Part shown: in pieces, positions 12,450-24,368 of the stretch | Numbering within the stretch: position 1 is the first letter of the stretch | Layout: the number at the start of each line of letters is the position of its first letter | Translations under genes and position numbers: made by a program | The notes under the pieces: generated by a model | Databases searched by the model: none | Seen by the model: only the letters and a program-made list of their open reading frames with translations | Told to the model about the DNA's origin: nothing | Source: Letharia columbiana | Taxonomy: Eukaryota; Ascomycota; Lecanoromycetes; Lecanorales; Parmeliaceae | DNA length: 64,000 nucleotides | NCBI RefSeq assembly: GCF_014066305.1 | Contig: NW_023501149.1 | Location: forward strand, 1-64,000 | Direction of reading: 5' to 3'

Positions 12450-15400
12450 CCGAGAAGATAAATTAACTAATTTAAGACTTCTAGAAAAATATAACTTTCT
12501 TATAGCGAAAGGTTAATAATCTTAATTTATAATTGATAAAGAACTTATAAATACTCTCGATTAAGGAAGAATGTATATCTAGATATTTAAAAGAGAAATT
12601 AATTAAGATTTTAGACTTATCTCTATTTTTTGACGATATTAACTTTATCTAGAATAATTAATTCTTTAAAATAAAATAGAAATTTAAAGCTAATAGCGAT
12701 TATTATTTTATTAAAAACTTTAAGATAATTTATATAGTTTTATGACTTAGCGATAAAACTATATAGTATATTATATATAGAATACTTTAAAATTTTATTA
12801 ATCTATATTAATCTATTAGTAAGATTATAAATAAATTAATTAATATCTATAAGAATTTAAATCGACGTAATAATATATAGCGTAAGATAAATACTTTATA
12901 GTAAGAAATTTAATTCTTTATCGACTTCTATTTAGACTTTATTCGACTAGATACTATTTTTAATCTTAATAAAATCGTTATAATAGAGTATTATCTTTTA
13001 AATAAATTAAAAAGTAATCTAAGAAAGTTATAGAATATTATAAGAGATTTTATCATCTTAAAGACTATAAAGGAATATCTTTAAAAATTAAATAATTTAT
13101 ACTATACTAGATATAAAGATATAGAGTTTATAAAGATTATTATTAAGTTAATTATAATACGAACTACGACTAATATATACCTTATATCTATTATTAGAAC
13201 TACGATCGCTATATCTCTAAATATTAAGATTAATTTAAAACTAAAAGAATTAATATACTATAATTACGATAAGAAAAACTACTATCGAAAGAATTATATA
13301 ATAACTATTTAAATCGAGGTCGATAAAAAGATTTTTAAAAAAGTATAACTTTACGCGATAGAAATAAACGAAGAATTTAAAATTAATAACGTCGATATTA
13401 TAAATAGCGACGGTGCTTTATTAAATTCGAGAAATAAATAATCTCTTTTAAAGTTACGATAAGAGGTACCCACGAAGTATACTTAATAGATACTCTTAAT
13501 AACGTCTTAGCACGTCGTCCTTTTTATATATAAATTACGCTATCTTTATAAGAGAGAATCTATTTATTTTAAAACTCTCTTATAGATAATAAATATATTA
13601 GTGCTTATATAGTTATAAACGAGTTCTTAATCTTAGCGATATATAAGGCCTTATATCTAAAATTACTTCTATTATTACGATTTAAATTACTAAGAGATTA
13701 TAATAACTAGATTATAAAACGATTAATTATATACTATTTACTCTCTACGATAATAGTAAAAGACTATCGAGAAGAAATATATCTAATATTAATTATACTA
13801 CTAAAATACGATATAATAATCGAGAAATCTTAAATGAATAAATACGAGGTAGTTTTTAATATATTACGAAATAAGATACTCTTTTTATTTAATCGATATA
13901 ATTATAATAATAATTAGATATTAATAATAAACGAACTCCCCTTTCTATTAACTCCGAACCTTCGACTATCTATACTATTTATTCTCTTATCTATTATACT
14001 AAAATAATAAAGTCTTTCTTTATCTATCTACGATAATGAGATTAATTCGAATATTTTTTTATTAAATAAGAATAAGAATAGTAAGGAGTCTAAGTTTATT
14101 AATATCGCTAAGATTAATATAGCGATCTATTATTAACTAGCCCGTGAAAAAGATAATAAGCTATTTATATTAACGATAAATAAGATCTATAATAACTCGC
14201 TAATATTATATATACCTCTTATTAATCGAATACCTCGCGGTTTCTATATATCGATTAATAAACCCTATCTTTATAACTTAGAAAAGAAATATAAAAAGTA
14301 TTATAATTTTAATTATTCTATTTAGATTAATAGCACTAACGAGGTTAGTTCTAAGAAGATAAAATATAAGCTATCTATAAAGTATTACGATTATCTCGAT
14401 ATTTTCGATAGAATTAAGACGAATATACTTTCTCTATATTATTCTTATAATTATAAATTAAAATTTAACGATAGCTTCGATAAAACGAAATTTCTAAAAA
14501 GTAGAATCTATTTAATATTAGAATATAAATTAGAATAGATAAAGAAGTATCTAAATAAATATTTGAAGAAGGGATTTATAATATTAAGCTATACACCATT
14601 CGCCTCACCCGTTTTATTCGCGGAAAAGCCGAATAAAGAATTACGTTTTTATATAGACTATCGAAAGCTAAACGCTATTACTAAAAGAAATTAATACTTA
14701 ATTCTATTAATAGATAAAGTTTTAGTAAGAATCTAGAAATATAAATATTTTACTCGATTAGATATTATAGCCGCGTTTAATAAACTACGTATATATCTCA
14801 ATAGCGAGAATTTTACTACTTTTATTATCTCTCTTAAAATATATAAATATTAAATCCTCTTCTTCGATCTAATTAACGGCTTAATCATATATTAATAATA
14901 TATAAATAATATTCTATTTAAATATCTAAACGATTTCTACTAGATCTATCTCGATAATATACTTATCTATAATAAGATAAAAAGAAATATATCTAATACG
15001 TTAGATAAATTCTTTAGAAATTAAGAGACACCGGTCTTTAGATAAATATTCTTAAATACGAATTCTACGTTTAGGAAATTAAATTTTTAGATTTATTAAT
15101 ATCTATAGACGGGTTATAAATAGACTTTATTAAAATTTAGACTGTTATTAAGTAGATTATACTTATTAATCTTAAAGAGATATAGGCCTTTATCGGATTT
15201 TGCAATTTTTATTAATGATTTATTAGAGATTTCTTTAAAATAGTTAAATTTATAGTAAAATTCATTGTAAAAAAAATTATATTTAATTAGTCTTCAGTAT
15301 ATTAAGAGGCTTTCTATTTTCTGAAAATCGCTATTATAGAAATCTTAGTTCTACGTTATTTTGATAAAATAAAGGAGGCCGTTTTAGAGACTAACTCTTT

Positions 15401-17340
15401 CGACTACGTTAACGGAGGTATTCTTTTTTAATACGATAATAAGAAAATACTTTATTCGATAGTCTTCTATAGTAAAAACCTTACTCTACCGAGTATAATT
15501 ATTAGATCTATAATAAGAAGTTATTAATTATTATTCGCTATCTTAAATACTAACATCTTAAATTAAAATATATCGATATCCTTATTAAGATCTTCACGAA
15601 CTATAAGAAATTAATATACTTCGCTAAAGAAAGAGATCTTAGTTATCGTTAGGCCCGCTATTTAGATATTTTATTTAAGTTTAATATAAAGATTATCTAT
15701 CGATTAGAATCTTAAAATATTAAGGTTAATGTACTTATACGAATAACTAGGTGTAAATTAATCGATTTTAAAAACGAATAATTACGCTAATAGCATCAAA
15801 TAGTTCTTACTCTTAATCGATTAAAGTTAAATAATAAAAGTATTAATATATATATAATTAATAATCTTATTTACTATAAGATAGTAGAGATTAATAAGAA
15901 AAATAACTATTATATAGAAGTCTATAACGCTATAGTCGAAGATAAGAATAAGTTTTAAGAGATTACTCTTAATAAATGCTTCATATAGAATAAAATACTT
16001 TATTATTAAAACCGTTTATAAATATTCGATAATATATATATCGATATTATTCGAGAGGTATATAATTAATTATTCTACGAATATCTTAGAATAGTATATA
16101 TTTATAAGCTACTTAAAAGAGAGTATTATTAGTAAGAAATAAGGGCGATAATAATTATCTATATTTAGAATTACTATATCTATTAGAGGGCTAAAGCGCC
16201 TCGCGATTAAGAGTATAGTTTATTATAGTCTCTATTAATTCTATAAAAGCGATAATAAGATATATTAATTAACTTCGTTATAGATTTATTTATATTCGAC
16301 GATTATAATACTATTTAAATAGCGATTAATCGATTTATTAAGAAATATTATTACGTAATCTATTTCGATATTAATAAAGATATTATCGCTAAGAAGATAA
16401 TTAACTTATTACTTAAGAAAGTATTTCGTCTATATAATCTATCGATCTTAATAATATTAGATTAAAGCTTCTAATTTATAATTATTATATAAAAGTCTTT
16501 TTATAAGAGATTAAGTATTATAGTTAAGCTATTAATAATCTTTTACTCTAAAATTAATAAATAAATTAAATAAGCGAATTAGAATATAAAGTATTATCTT
16601 TAAATATATTATAATTATATATAAAACGACTAAGTAAAATAGTTATCTATTATCGAGTTCGCTAATAATAATACTATCTTATCGATTATTAATATTCTAC
16701 CTTTTCTCGCGAATAAGAGATTTTATTCTTAAATAACTTTTAGCTTAAATATTATCGACTACGAGATTATATATAAACGTCTTAATACTATTTAGACGAA
16801 GAATATTATAAACTATATAAAATAAGTTCTTAAGTATATTTAAAGTAATATAGATCGCGTTTAGAAGGCTATAGTTATATAAGTTAATAAATATTAATAA
16901 AAGATTACTTTTTAAATAGGCGATAAGGTCTTTTTAAATAATAAGAATATTATCTTTAATTATCTCTTTCGTAAATTAGATTATAAGAGACTTAATTTAT
17001 TTAAGATTATAGATCTTATAAAAATCTTATATCGTCTAGAACTTCTATTAAGTATAAGAATCTACGATATCTTTTACTTTAATCTCTTAAGTCTCGCGAT
17101 AAATAATCTCTTATTAGAATAGATAAATTCTTTATCGAAGTATATTATTATTAATAATCGAATCGAATAGATTATTAAAGAAATACTTATCTTTAAATTA
17201 ATTTATAATTATCTTAAGTATAAAGTTAAGTAAGAAGATCTCGATAATAATCTTATCTAATATAATACGGATAGCGGTGAGTTCGAAAATTGTTAGAATC
17301 TAATAGACGACTTTTATAAGCGATATCTCGAAGAGTCTCA
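12450..17340 (+). pseudogene. gag-pol relic of the gypsy element
   Basis: Broken reading frames still show the polyprotein. A gag zinc-knuckle remnant lies at about 13255-13305 (YYNYDKKNYYRK), where the expected Cys codons read TAT. RT lies at about 14593-14960 with SPVLFAEKPNKELRFYIDYR, then RLDIIAAFNKLRIY and YLDNILIY (YLDD box with D to N). RNase H is at about 15390-15500 (FDYVNGGILF). The integrase core is at about 16260-16470 (DFVIDLF...NRFIKKYYYV). The chromodomain is at about 17137-17340 (IKEILIFKL...LKYKVK*EDLDNN). Stops are nearly all TAA/TAG at former Gln/Trp-type positions. The ~700 bp between 17340 and the polypurine tract hold no domain I recognise. Confidence 0.85.
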
Positions 17341-18036
17341 CCTATAAAAGATTAACTAATAAGATTTCGAAACTATCTTAAACACCCCGTTTTTAATTAA
17401 ATTAAAACCGTCCGATATCTTTATAATAGCCTTATTTTTTCAGGGCCGAGAATCGATCCTCCAGACCTATATCGATTAGAAATTATATTATATATAATCT
17501 TCCGCGTAAGATCCCCTTGCTAACTAATATCTAAGTATCTTTCGAAGCTATAATATATTATCTATAAACCTTATTATCGCCGTTAATAGCCTTTATCGAT
17601 ATCGATTATATGACATTCTACGGAGAAGCTTACTTAATATTAAATTAGAGTTTTTAGCGTCTACGGCTCGATTCGATTTAGAAGCCCTTAATTAATTACG
17701 TCGTATTATTTCACCGATATTTCACCCGCTTAGATATAAATTCGAAAATTACTACTAATTACCCCTACGTCTATAGATATTATTTTCGCTATATTATATT
17801 AATTTTCTCTCGGCTAGACTCTCTATATACGCCTAAACTACGGCTAACGACGTCGCTATAGTATAACTAAGAAGAGCTATTATCATTATTAATATCACCC
17901 TTAAAGAAAGATATTATATAAGAAGATTTTAGATACGATTATTTCTTTACTACTTTTATCATTTTTCAGACGTTAAGCGTATATATATATCTATTTTTCT
18001 ATCTTTTCACTTACTAATTATAAGATATAATTTAAT

Positions 18037-18051
18037 AAAGGGGAGAAGTAG
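18037..18051 (+). other. Polypurine tract of gypsy element
   Basis: AAAGGGGAGAAGTAG lies directly against the start of the 3' LTR, where a plus-strand primer is expected. Confidence 0.8.
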
Positions 18052-18215
18052 TATTATAAGCGTATTCTTAATATACCCCTTAGTTCTATAGCTAGCGGGC
18101 CTTAGCGGAGATATCCCCTATTATATTATATCTTCTTTTTATCTATATAGTTCGATATCTTAGTTATCTTATTTAATATATCTATATTAATATTATATTT
18201 ATATTATTTCTAATA
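18052..18215 (+). repeat. 3' LTR of gypsy element
   Basis: Direct copy of 11410-11573, starting TATTATAAGCGTATTC. Differences from the 5' LTR are mainly C/T and G/A transitions. Confidence 0.85.
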
Positions 18216-18534
18216 ACTATTATAACTATTATATTAAAATATTTATTTAATTTATTAATAGTAGATTAAACCTTATAATTTTTATAACGTTAGAAAATAT
18301 AAAGCGAGCTTTATAATTTAAGAAATTATAAAGTAACTATATATATCGTAAGCTGAGTACTCTAAAGTATAAAACTTCTATATATTAACTTTTAATAAGA
18401 GAGCTCGAAAGGATTATCGAACTAATTTAATCGGTTTAATTAAAGAGCGTAGCGAATCTAAATTTATAATTAACTATATATATAAATTCAAGATTTTTAA
18501 GCTTAGCTCTATCTTATTCTATTATATATACTAA

Positions 18535-19201
18535 TAGATTTTTATTCTTAATATATCTATCTTATTTTATAGTTTATAACTATTTTATAACTATTTTAAT
18601 AATAAGATTCTTACTAATTTTTAAATTATATTTAACTATATTAAATTTACTTCTCTAATAATCGTTTATAAATATTATCGCTATAATAAGAATATATAAT
18701 ATATAAACTAGATTTAAGTTCGTAACTTTATTCTATAGATTTTATAATTCTATTACTATTTAACTTATTATCTAATCTATTAATTTAATATATTTAAGAA
18801 ACTTCTATAATATAATTAAAAGATATTCTTTATTACTTATTCTATAAATTCTATAAAGTAATAATATAGATAATATAACTCTTTTAATTTCGATTAACGT
18901 TATATCTTATTAATATAGCGATTTATTTATTTAAAATAGTTTATTATTTAATTAACTCTCTATCGAATTATTAATAAATTCTCTAATACTATATTAAAAT
19001 ATTTTATTTTTTAAGAAATTATTAATAATTCTAGATTTATAGATAAGAGTTTAAGTTCTTTAAAATTTCTATTTTAACGTATACTTTATTAATAAGTTTC
19101 TTATTTAATTTATCTAATAAATTAATTAATAGTAAATTATTTAAATCGAATAAAATATTCATCTTTCTCTCTTTTTTCTTTTTTTTTAGATAAAAGTGCT
19201 A
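18535..19201 (-). other. AT-rich DNA, possible gag-like relic on minus strand
   Basis: Lies between two M copies whose tails face each other. On the minus strand an ATG near 19160 opens a frame with few non-RIP stops and a hydrophilic Asn/Lys-rich translation, reminiscent of a retroelement gag start. No zinc knuckle or other diagnostic motif, so the call is weak. Confidence 0.3.
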
Positions 19202-21139
19202 TTAGTATATATAATAGAATAAGATAGAGCTAAACTAGAAAATCTTAAATTTATATATATAGTTAATTATTAATTTAGAATTACTACGCTCTTTAGTTAG
19301 ACCGGCTAAATTAGCCCGATAGCCCTTTCGCGTTTTCTTATTAAAAATTTATATATAGAAGTCTTATACTTTAAGATACTTAGCTTACGATAAATATAGT
19401 TACTTTATAATTTCTTAAATTATAAAGCTCGCTTTACGCTTTCTAACGCTATAAAAATAATAAAGTTTAGTTTACTATTAATAGATTAAACTAATATTTA
19501 AATATCGTAGTTATATTAAACGCGTTCGGGATTAATTAATAATCCTTTCATTTATTTATATAACTATTATTCTTTTACTACTCTATTAATCTATTAATTT
19601 TATTAATATAAATATAATCGTTCTCGATACCCCTCGCGAAAACGTTACTAAACGCTTTAGATATATATTTCTTTTATTCGTCTCTTAAAGTCTCTATTAA
19701 CGCCCTTAGCTTATCTAGCTATATCGCGCGTTACTTATATATTATCTACTTATAAACGCGTTAAAAGACTCTTAAAAAGAGCCCGAACGAATTTATAGTT
19801 ATTATTCTCTTTTATATACTTCTCTTAAGCTAGCGATACTCGACTAGTCGCTTAATTAATATTATCTATTCTATTAGCTTAGTAATTTACTTAGTTAAAT
19901 CGTTAGTTAGTTACTTAGTTATTTACTTAGTTAGCTACTTAGCTAGTTACTTAATTTAATATTTTATAAAAGAAGAAGTAAGAGAAGAAATTATAATAGA
20001 TAAATGCGAAGAATACTACGGAGAAATTAAGCGGTAATAAGATTATTATTATTAAGAATACGGCTTAACTCTTTAAGATTCTACGTTATATTAGTTATTT
20101 ACTTAATTAACTACTTAGCTAGCTACTTAATCTAATTATTCTATAAGAGGAGAAGTAAGAGAAGAAATTATAATAGATAAATACGGAGAATATTACGAAG
20201 AAACTAAGCGGTAATAAGGCCATTATCGTTAAAAACACGGCTTAGCTCTTTAAGATTCTATATTAATTTACTTAGCTAAAATAAGAGAAATCACGATAGT
20301 AATCGAATACGAAGAATATTACGGAGAATACTACGAAGATAGTTATTAGCAGTAATAATATAATAGATCTACTCTTTATAATCTTATATTAATTTATTTA
20401 GCTAGAATAAGAGAAGTTACGATAGTAAGCGAATACGAAGAATATTACGAAGAAATTAAGCGGTAATAAGATTCTTAGCATTAAGAATACGGCTTAGCTC
20501 TTTAAGATTCCATATTATATACTCTCTACGGTTTTATATTAAATTATTACTTAATAAGCGAAGAATATTACTATAACTTAGTCTATTATTCTTACTATAT
20601 TTATATAGTATATTAATAACGTTATAAGAGAAGAATCTACTACGATAACTATAGCTAATTAGATCTCTATAAAAGAAATATCGAATAATATATATTTAGA
20701 CGAATTAAAACTATTCGATATCTATAGCTATTTTATTATTCGAAAGATTTTACTACGATAGAAGATATTATAAAATTTATATTACTAATTAATAGATTAT
20801 CTTTATTTCTTTTCGATATTTTAATACTTCTTATTATAAGAATATAATCTTTCTCTATTTTTTATAAGTAATTATTATAGATTAATTATTTATACTTAAT
20901 ATACCTTTCTAATTAAATCTTAACGCGCCTCTCTTTATATATATATACTTATATATTATATAGATTAAATTAATTTTATAGTAATAAAAGTAGGTTAAAA
21001 ACGTATAGTAAGCGATTAGAGTTCGATTTAACTTAGGGCTAGGGCTAAAATTCGATTCAACTTAGAAAAATCTAACTTCATTTGACTTAGAAAAATGAAA
21101 AATCCAACTCCATGAATTTAATTCATAGGCCTTTACTTG
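19202..21139 (-). mobile_element. M-family repeat, copy D (minus strand, complete)
   Basis: Reversed tail TTAGTATATATAATAGAATA begins after host A at 19201; the reversed head CCTTTACTTG ends at 21139, followed by host T. Its 1938 bp include the internal CTCCGTAGTATT-type repeats. It preserves the short palindrome near the head (CATGAATTTAATTCAT). No coding frame. Confidence 0.8.
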
Positions 21140-24100
21140 TTTATTTAATAAATAAATAATCTTATTCTCTAGCTTACTATAGTTTTACTTTTAAATATTC
21201 TTTAATAAATTTTTTAAAATAATTATATTCTTTAATATTTAAAGAGATTATAGTAATAATAAATAGATATAGCGAAAGATTAAAATCTCGATTAATAGCT
21301 ATCTAAGCTTATAATATATTAATAATATAATAGATTATATTTAATATAATTAAGATTAAAGCTATATATAAATACTATATAATAAATCGCGTATATATAT
21401 TAAATAGAATATTAGAAAAGAATTTTATATAAGTAAGTATAGATCTAATATAAATATAAAAAGTCGCTTATTAAATTACTAAAGATTTATTCTTTAAAAT
21501 TATTCGATTTAGTTTTATAATTTATAATAAATCGAATTACTTCGAAAGTTATATCTTAATTTTTTAAATATCTTAATTTTATATATATATTAAATGAATT
21601 AACTAGTTTAATATATTATAGTTATAATTATATAATTATAGTTAATAATTATATAGCTATTCGATAATCGCCTAGATCGAGATAATAAATTAGTTGAGAA
21701 TTCTTCGTATATTAATAACGCGTCTCTTTTCTATTCTTCTTAATAATTTTACTATACTATATTTATTATAACTAAAATTATTACTTTATCTACTTCTAAT
21801 AAGATTAACGTAATTTAGATCTTAAAGTATTAGAAAAGAGAAATTTAAAATAAGATAAGAAAGAATAAGCTCGAGAAACGTAATAAGTCTTTCGAAGATA
21901 TATCTAAACTATTAGAGTATTAATTAATAAAAATTCTATATCGTAAAGTCGTTAATTATCTTTCGAAAGGTTTAAAAGTTACTTTATATTTAATATTTTC
22001 TCTTATATGAGTTACTACTATATAAGAAATACTTTATAATAATATTAATTTATATATCTATTAATAGAGTACCCTTAGTTTTATTTAATAACCTCTTAAA
22101 ATTTTAAAGCTAAAAATCTTTATCGCTATTACTATCTATATGAAAATCTATTACTTTTCTATTATTTATAGTTATTAGAGAAATAATAATATTACTTTAA
22201 TAACTTCGATTATTATTAAATAAATAGCTTAAAATTACTATATTCTTCTTTATAAATATATATATTACTTAAATTTCGATATAGAGAATAGTTTTACTAT
22301 TAAAAAGAATAGATATAAGAAGTCTATATAATATAGAAAGCTTCTTTTATTCGTCGATAAGATACGAAGTAATTAAAAGAAATTACGTACTTTAAGTTTC
22401 TATTATATAATCGATAGATATATAGTTAAGAAGATAAGATATATTTATTATTTTACTATAGCTCTAGATAAGTTAATTAAAAAGAAATATAAGCTTTTTA
22501 TAATTAATAATAAGAATTATCTCTATAATTATATATAATATTTATTTATAAAAAATCTTAAAAATAGATTAAAAGTTAAAGATCTCGAAGAAATATTAGT
22601 TATAATATTTAAATTAACTACTAATATATTATTCTCTAACTCTATTCTCTTTATAAATAACTATTTTATTAAATTAAAGCTTATTAAAAAGCTAAAGATC
22701 TTAAGAATTATTATATAAAAGACTATATAGCTAAATTAAATAGATCTTTTAAATTTACTTATATAGATAAAATAGATTTTTATTAAGAATATTTAAATAA
22801 GGTTTTTACTATAGTAATTTAGAATAATATTCTTATAATAGCTTAATAGAGTAATAATCTTATTTTAGTCTTTAATATTATCTATAGTATTAAAGAGATT
22901 AATAATATTATTATTAAAAAGAGAAAGCGTATTAATAGAATAAATACTAATAATTATTTTATTTTATCTACTTTTAAAAAGAATAAAAATAACGTCTAAT
23001 AAAAGAATTTTAGTATTTCGAGAATATTCTTCTATTATAACTTATATATAAAGAAGATTAATCGATTTAATATATTAATAATTATATATACTTCTTAGCG
23101 AGCTTATAATTAAACTTAAATATCTCTATTTACTTAATATCTTAATAAAAGTCTTTTTAATATTTTTAAACTCTATAAATTTATAAAAAAGAAGCGTTAG
23201 AAGTATTAAAGTTTTCTAGATTAAGTAATAATAAATTTAATAAAGAATAAAGTATCTAGTCGAAAGATTTCATCTTCATTTATAATTACTACTCTTTCTA
23301 AGTTATTATAAGATAATTATAATTAGTAAGATATAAAAGATAATAGAATATATATATAATATTATATAGATATTAAGAATAGAAATTTTAATAAAGAAAT
23401 AAGTAGAAATAGAGAATATTTTTAAAAAATTAAAGATAATTATATGATATATAATATCTTTTTATATTATAAAGAGAATTATATAAAATAATTTGATAGT
23501 AAAAAGATTATAATAGAGTTTAAAAAGTAGATATAATATTTTTTTAATATGTTATAATAGAGTAATAAAGTATTATAATATATTATAGTATAAAAAATTA
23601 AATTTATTATAATTAAGTAATTATTAAATAAATAATAATTAAAAATTAAAAATTATTAGAATTAATATTAGCGTTAATAATTATATAATTATAATTCTTA
23701 GCTATATTATAATTAATAGTTATAAATTATTAAAATTAATATCATAATTCTATATAGTATTATTAATAATATTAATAATATATATTAAGATTTTTTTTTA
23801 ATAGTAAAAAGCTTATTAAGTATTAATTTTTAACTTCTTTTAATTTTTAGAAAGATCTTCTAAAATTTCTTAAATTCTTTAAGAGCTTTTTAAAAGCTCT
23901 TTAAAAGCTTTTATTAAAAAATTATTAAAGTAAACTTAAAATTTAATTATTTTAATAAAATTTAATTAATTTTAAATTTACTTTAATAGCTTCTCGATAA
24001 AAACTCTTAAATTTTTTTTAAAAAGCTTTAAAGAGTTTAAGAAATTTTAAAAGATTTAATGTAAAGAATTAAGAGAGATATTAGAGAGAGATATTAGAGA

Positions 24101-24368
24101 GAGATATTATATTTTATTAAAAATTAAGAGAGATATTATAATTTATTTAATATACTTAAAAAGAGATTTTTTAAAACTCTTTTAACTCTTTAAAAGCTCT
24201 TTAAGAGCTCTTCGAGAGCTTCTATCGAAGAGACTCTTCTCGCGAGCTCGATAAATCTTAATTTTTAATATATCTTTATAAATACTTTATTAAATTTCAT
24301 TTTTTCTATATTATTTAAAAGCGTATAATTAACTTTATAACTTTATAAATTTATTTTATTATTATTTA
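21140..24368. other. AT-rich region holding a piggyBac-like relic
   Basis: Degenerate DNA. The centre (about 22.3-23.2 kb) is recognisable as a transposase relic (separate entry). The segment 23750-24250 is low-complexity, with runs such as AGAGAGATATTA and mirror-like AAAAGCTCTTTAAAAGCTTTT. I could not find TIRs or a TTAA duplication for the transposon. Confidence 0.5.
22320..23190 (+). pseudogene. piggyBac-like (DDE_Tnp_1_7) transposase relic
   Basis: One frame, interrupted by TAA/TAG, reads like the catalytic half of a fungal piggyBac-type transposase. KLFIINNKNYLYNYI (about 22490-22535) matches the family's K-W-V-L-A-D-K-G-Y-L-Y-D-W type segment. LFINNYFIKLKLIKKLK (about 22650-22700) matches the V-F-L-D-N-(F/L)-F-T-S-x-x-L block around the second catalytic Asp, here Asn, as a G-to-A change gives. 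A short downstream segment near 22960 (NNYFI) could be the third conserved region. The assignment is from motif memory on a heavily mutated frame. Confidence 0.55.

Larger units (their letters stand above)
11410..18215 (+). mobile_element. Ty3/gypsy LTR retrotransposon with chromodomain (chromovirus-type), RIP-inactivated
   Basis: A complete 6.8-kb element: two 164-bp LTRs (11410-11573, 18052-18215), a polypurine tract touching the 3' LTR, and 5-bp target duplications ACTAC (11405-11409) / ACTAT (18216-18220) that differ by one C-to-T. The internal pol order RT, RNase H, integrase, then a C-terminal chromodomain is that of chromoviruses. All frames are broken by RIP-type stops. Confidence 0.88.
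9241..18534 (+). mobile_element. M-family repeat, copy B, split by gypsy element
   Basis: The head CAAGTAAAGGCC follows host A at 9240; the tail ...TATATATACTAA ends at 18534 and is followed by host T. M sequence runs 9241-11409, is broken by the gypsy insertion 11410-18215, and resumes 18216-18534. It contains several copies of the ~200-bp internal unit (about 9700-10500) and two copies of the ~250-bp GAACGCGTTTAAT unit (about 10780-11280). Strongly RIPped. Confidence 0.8.
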
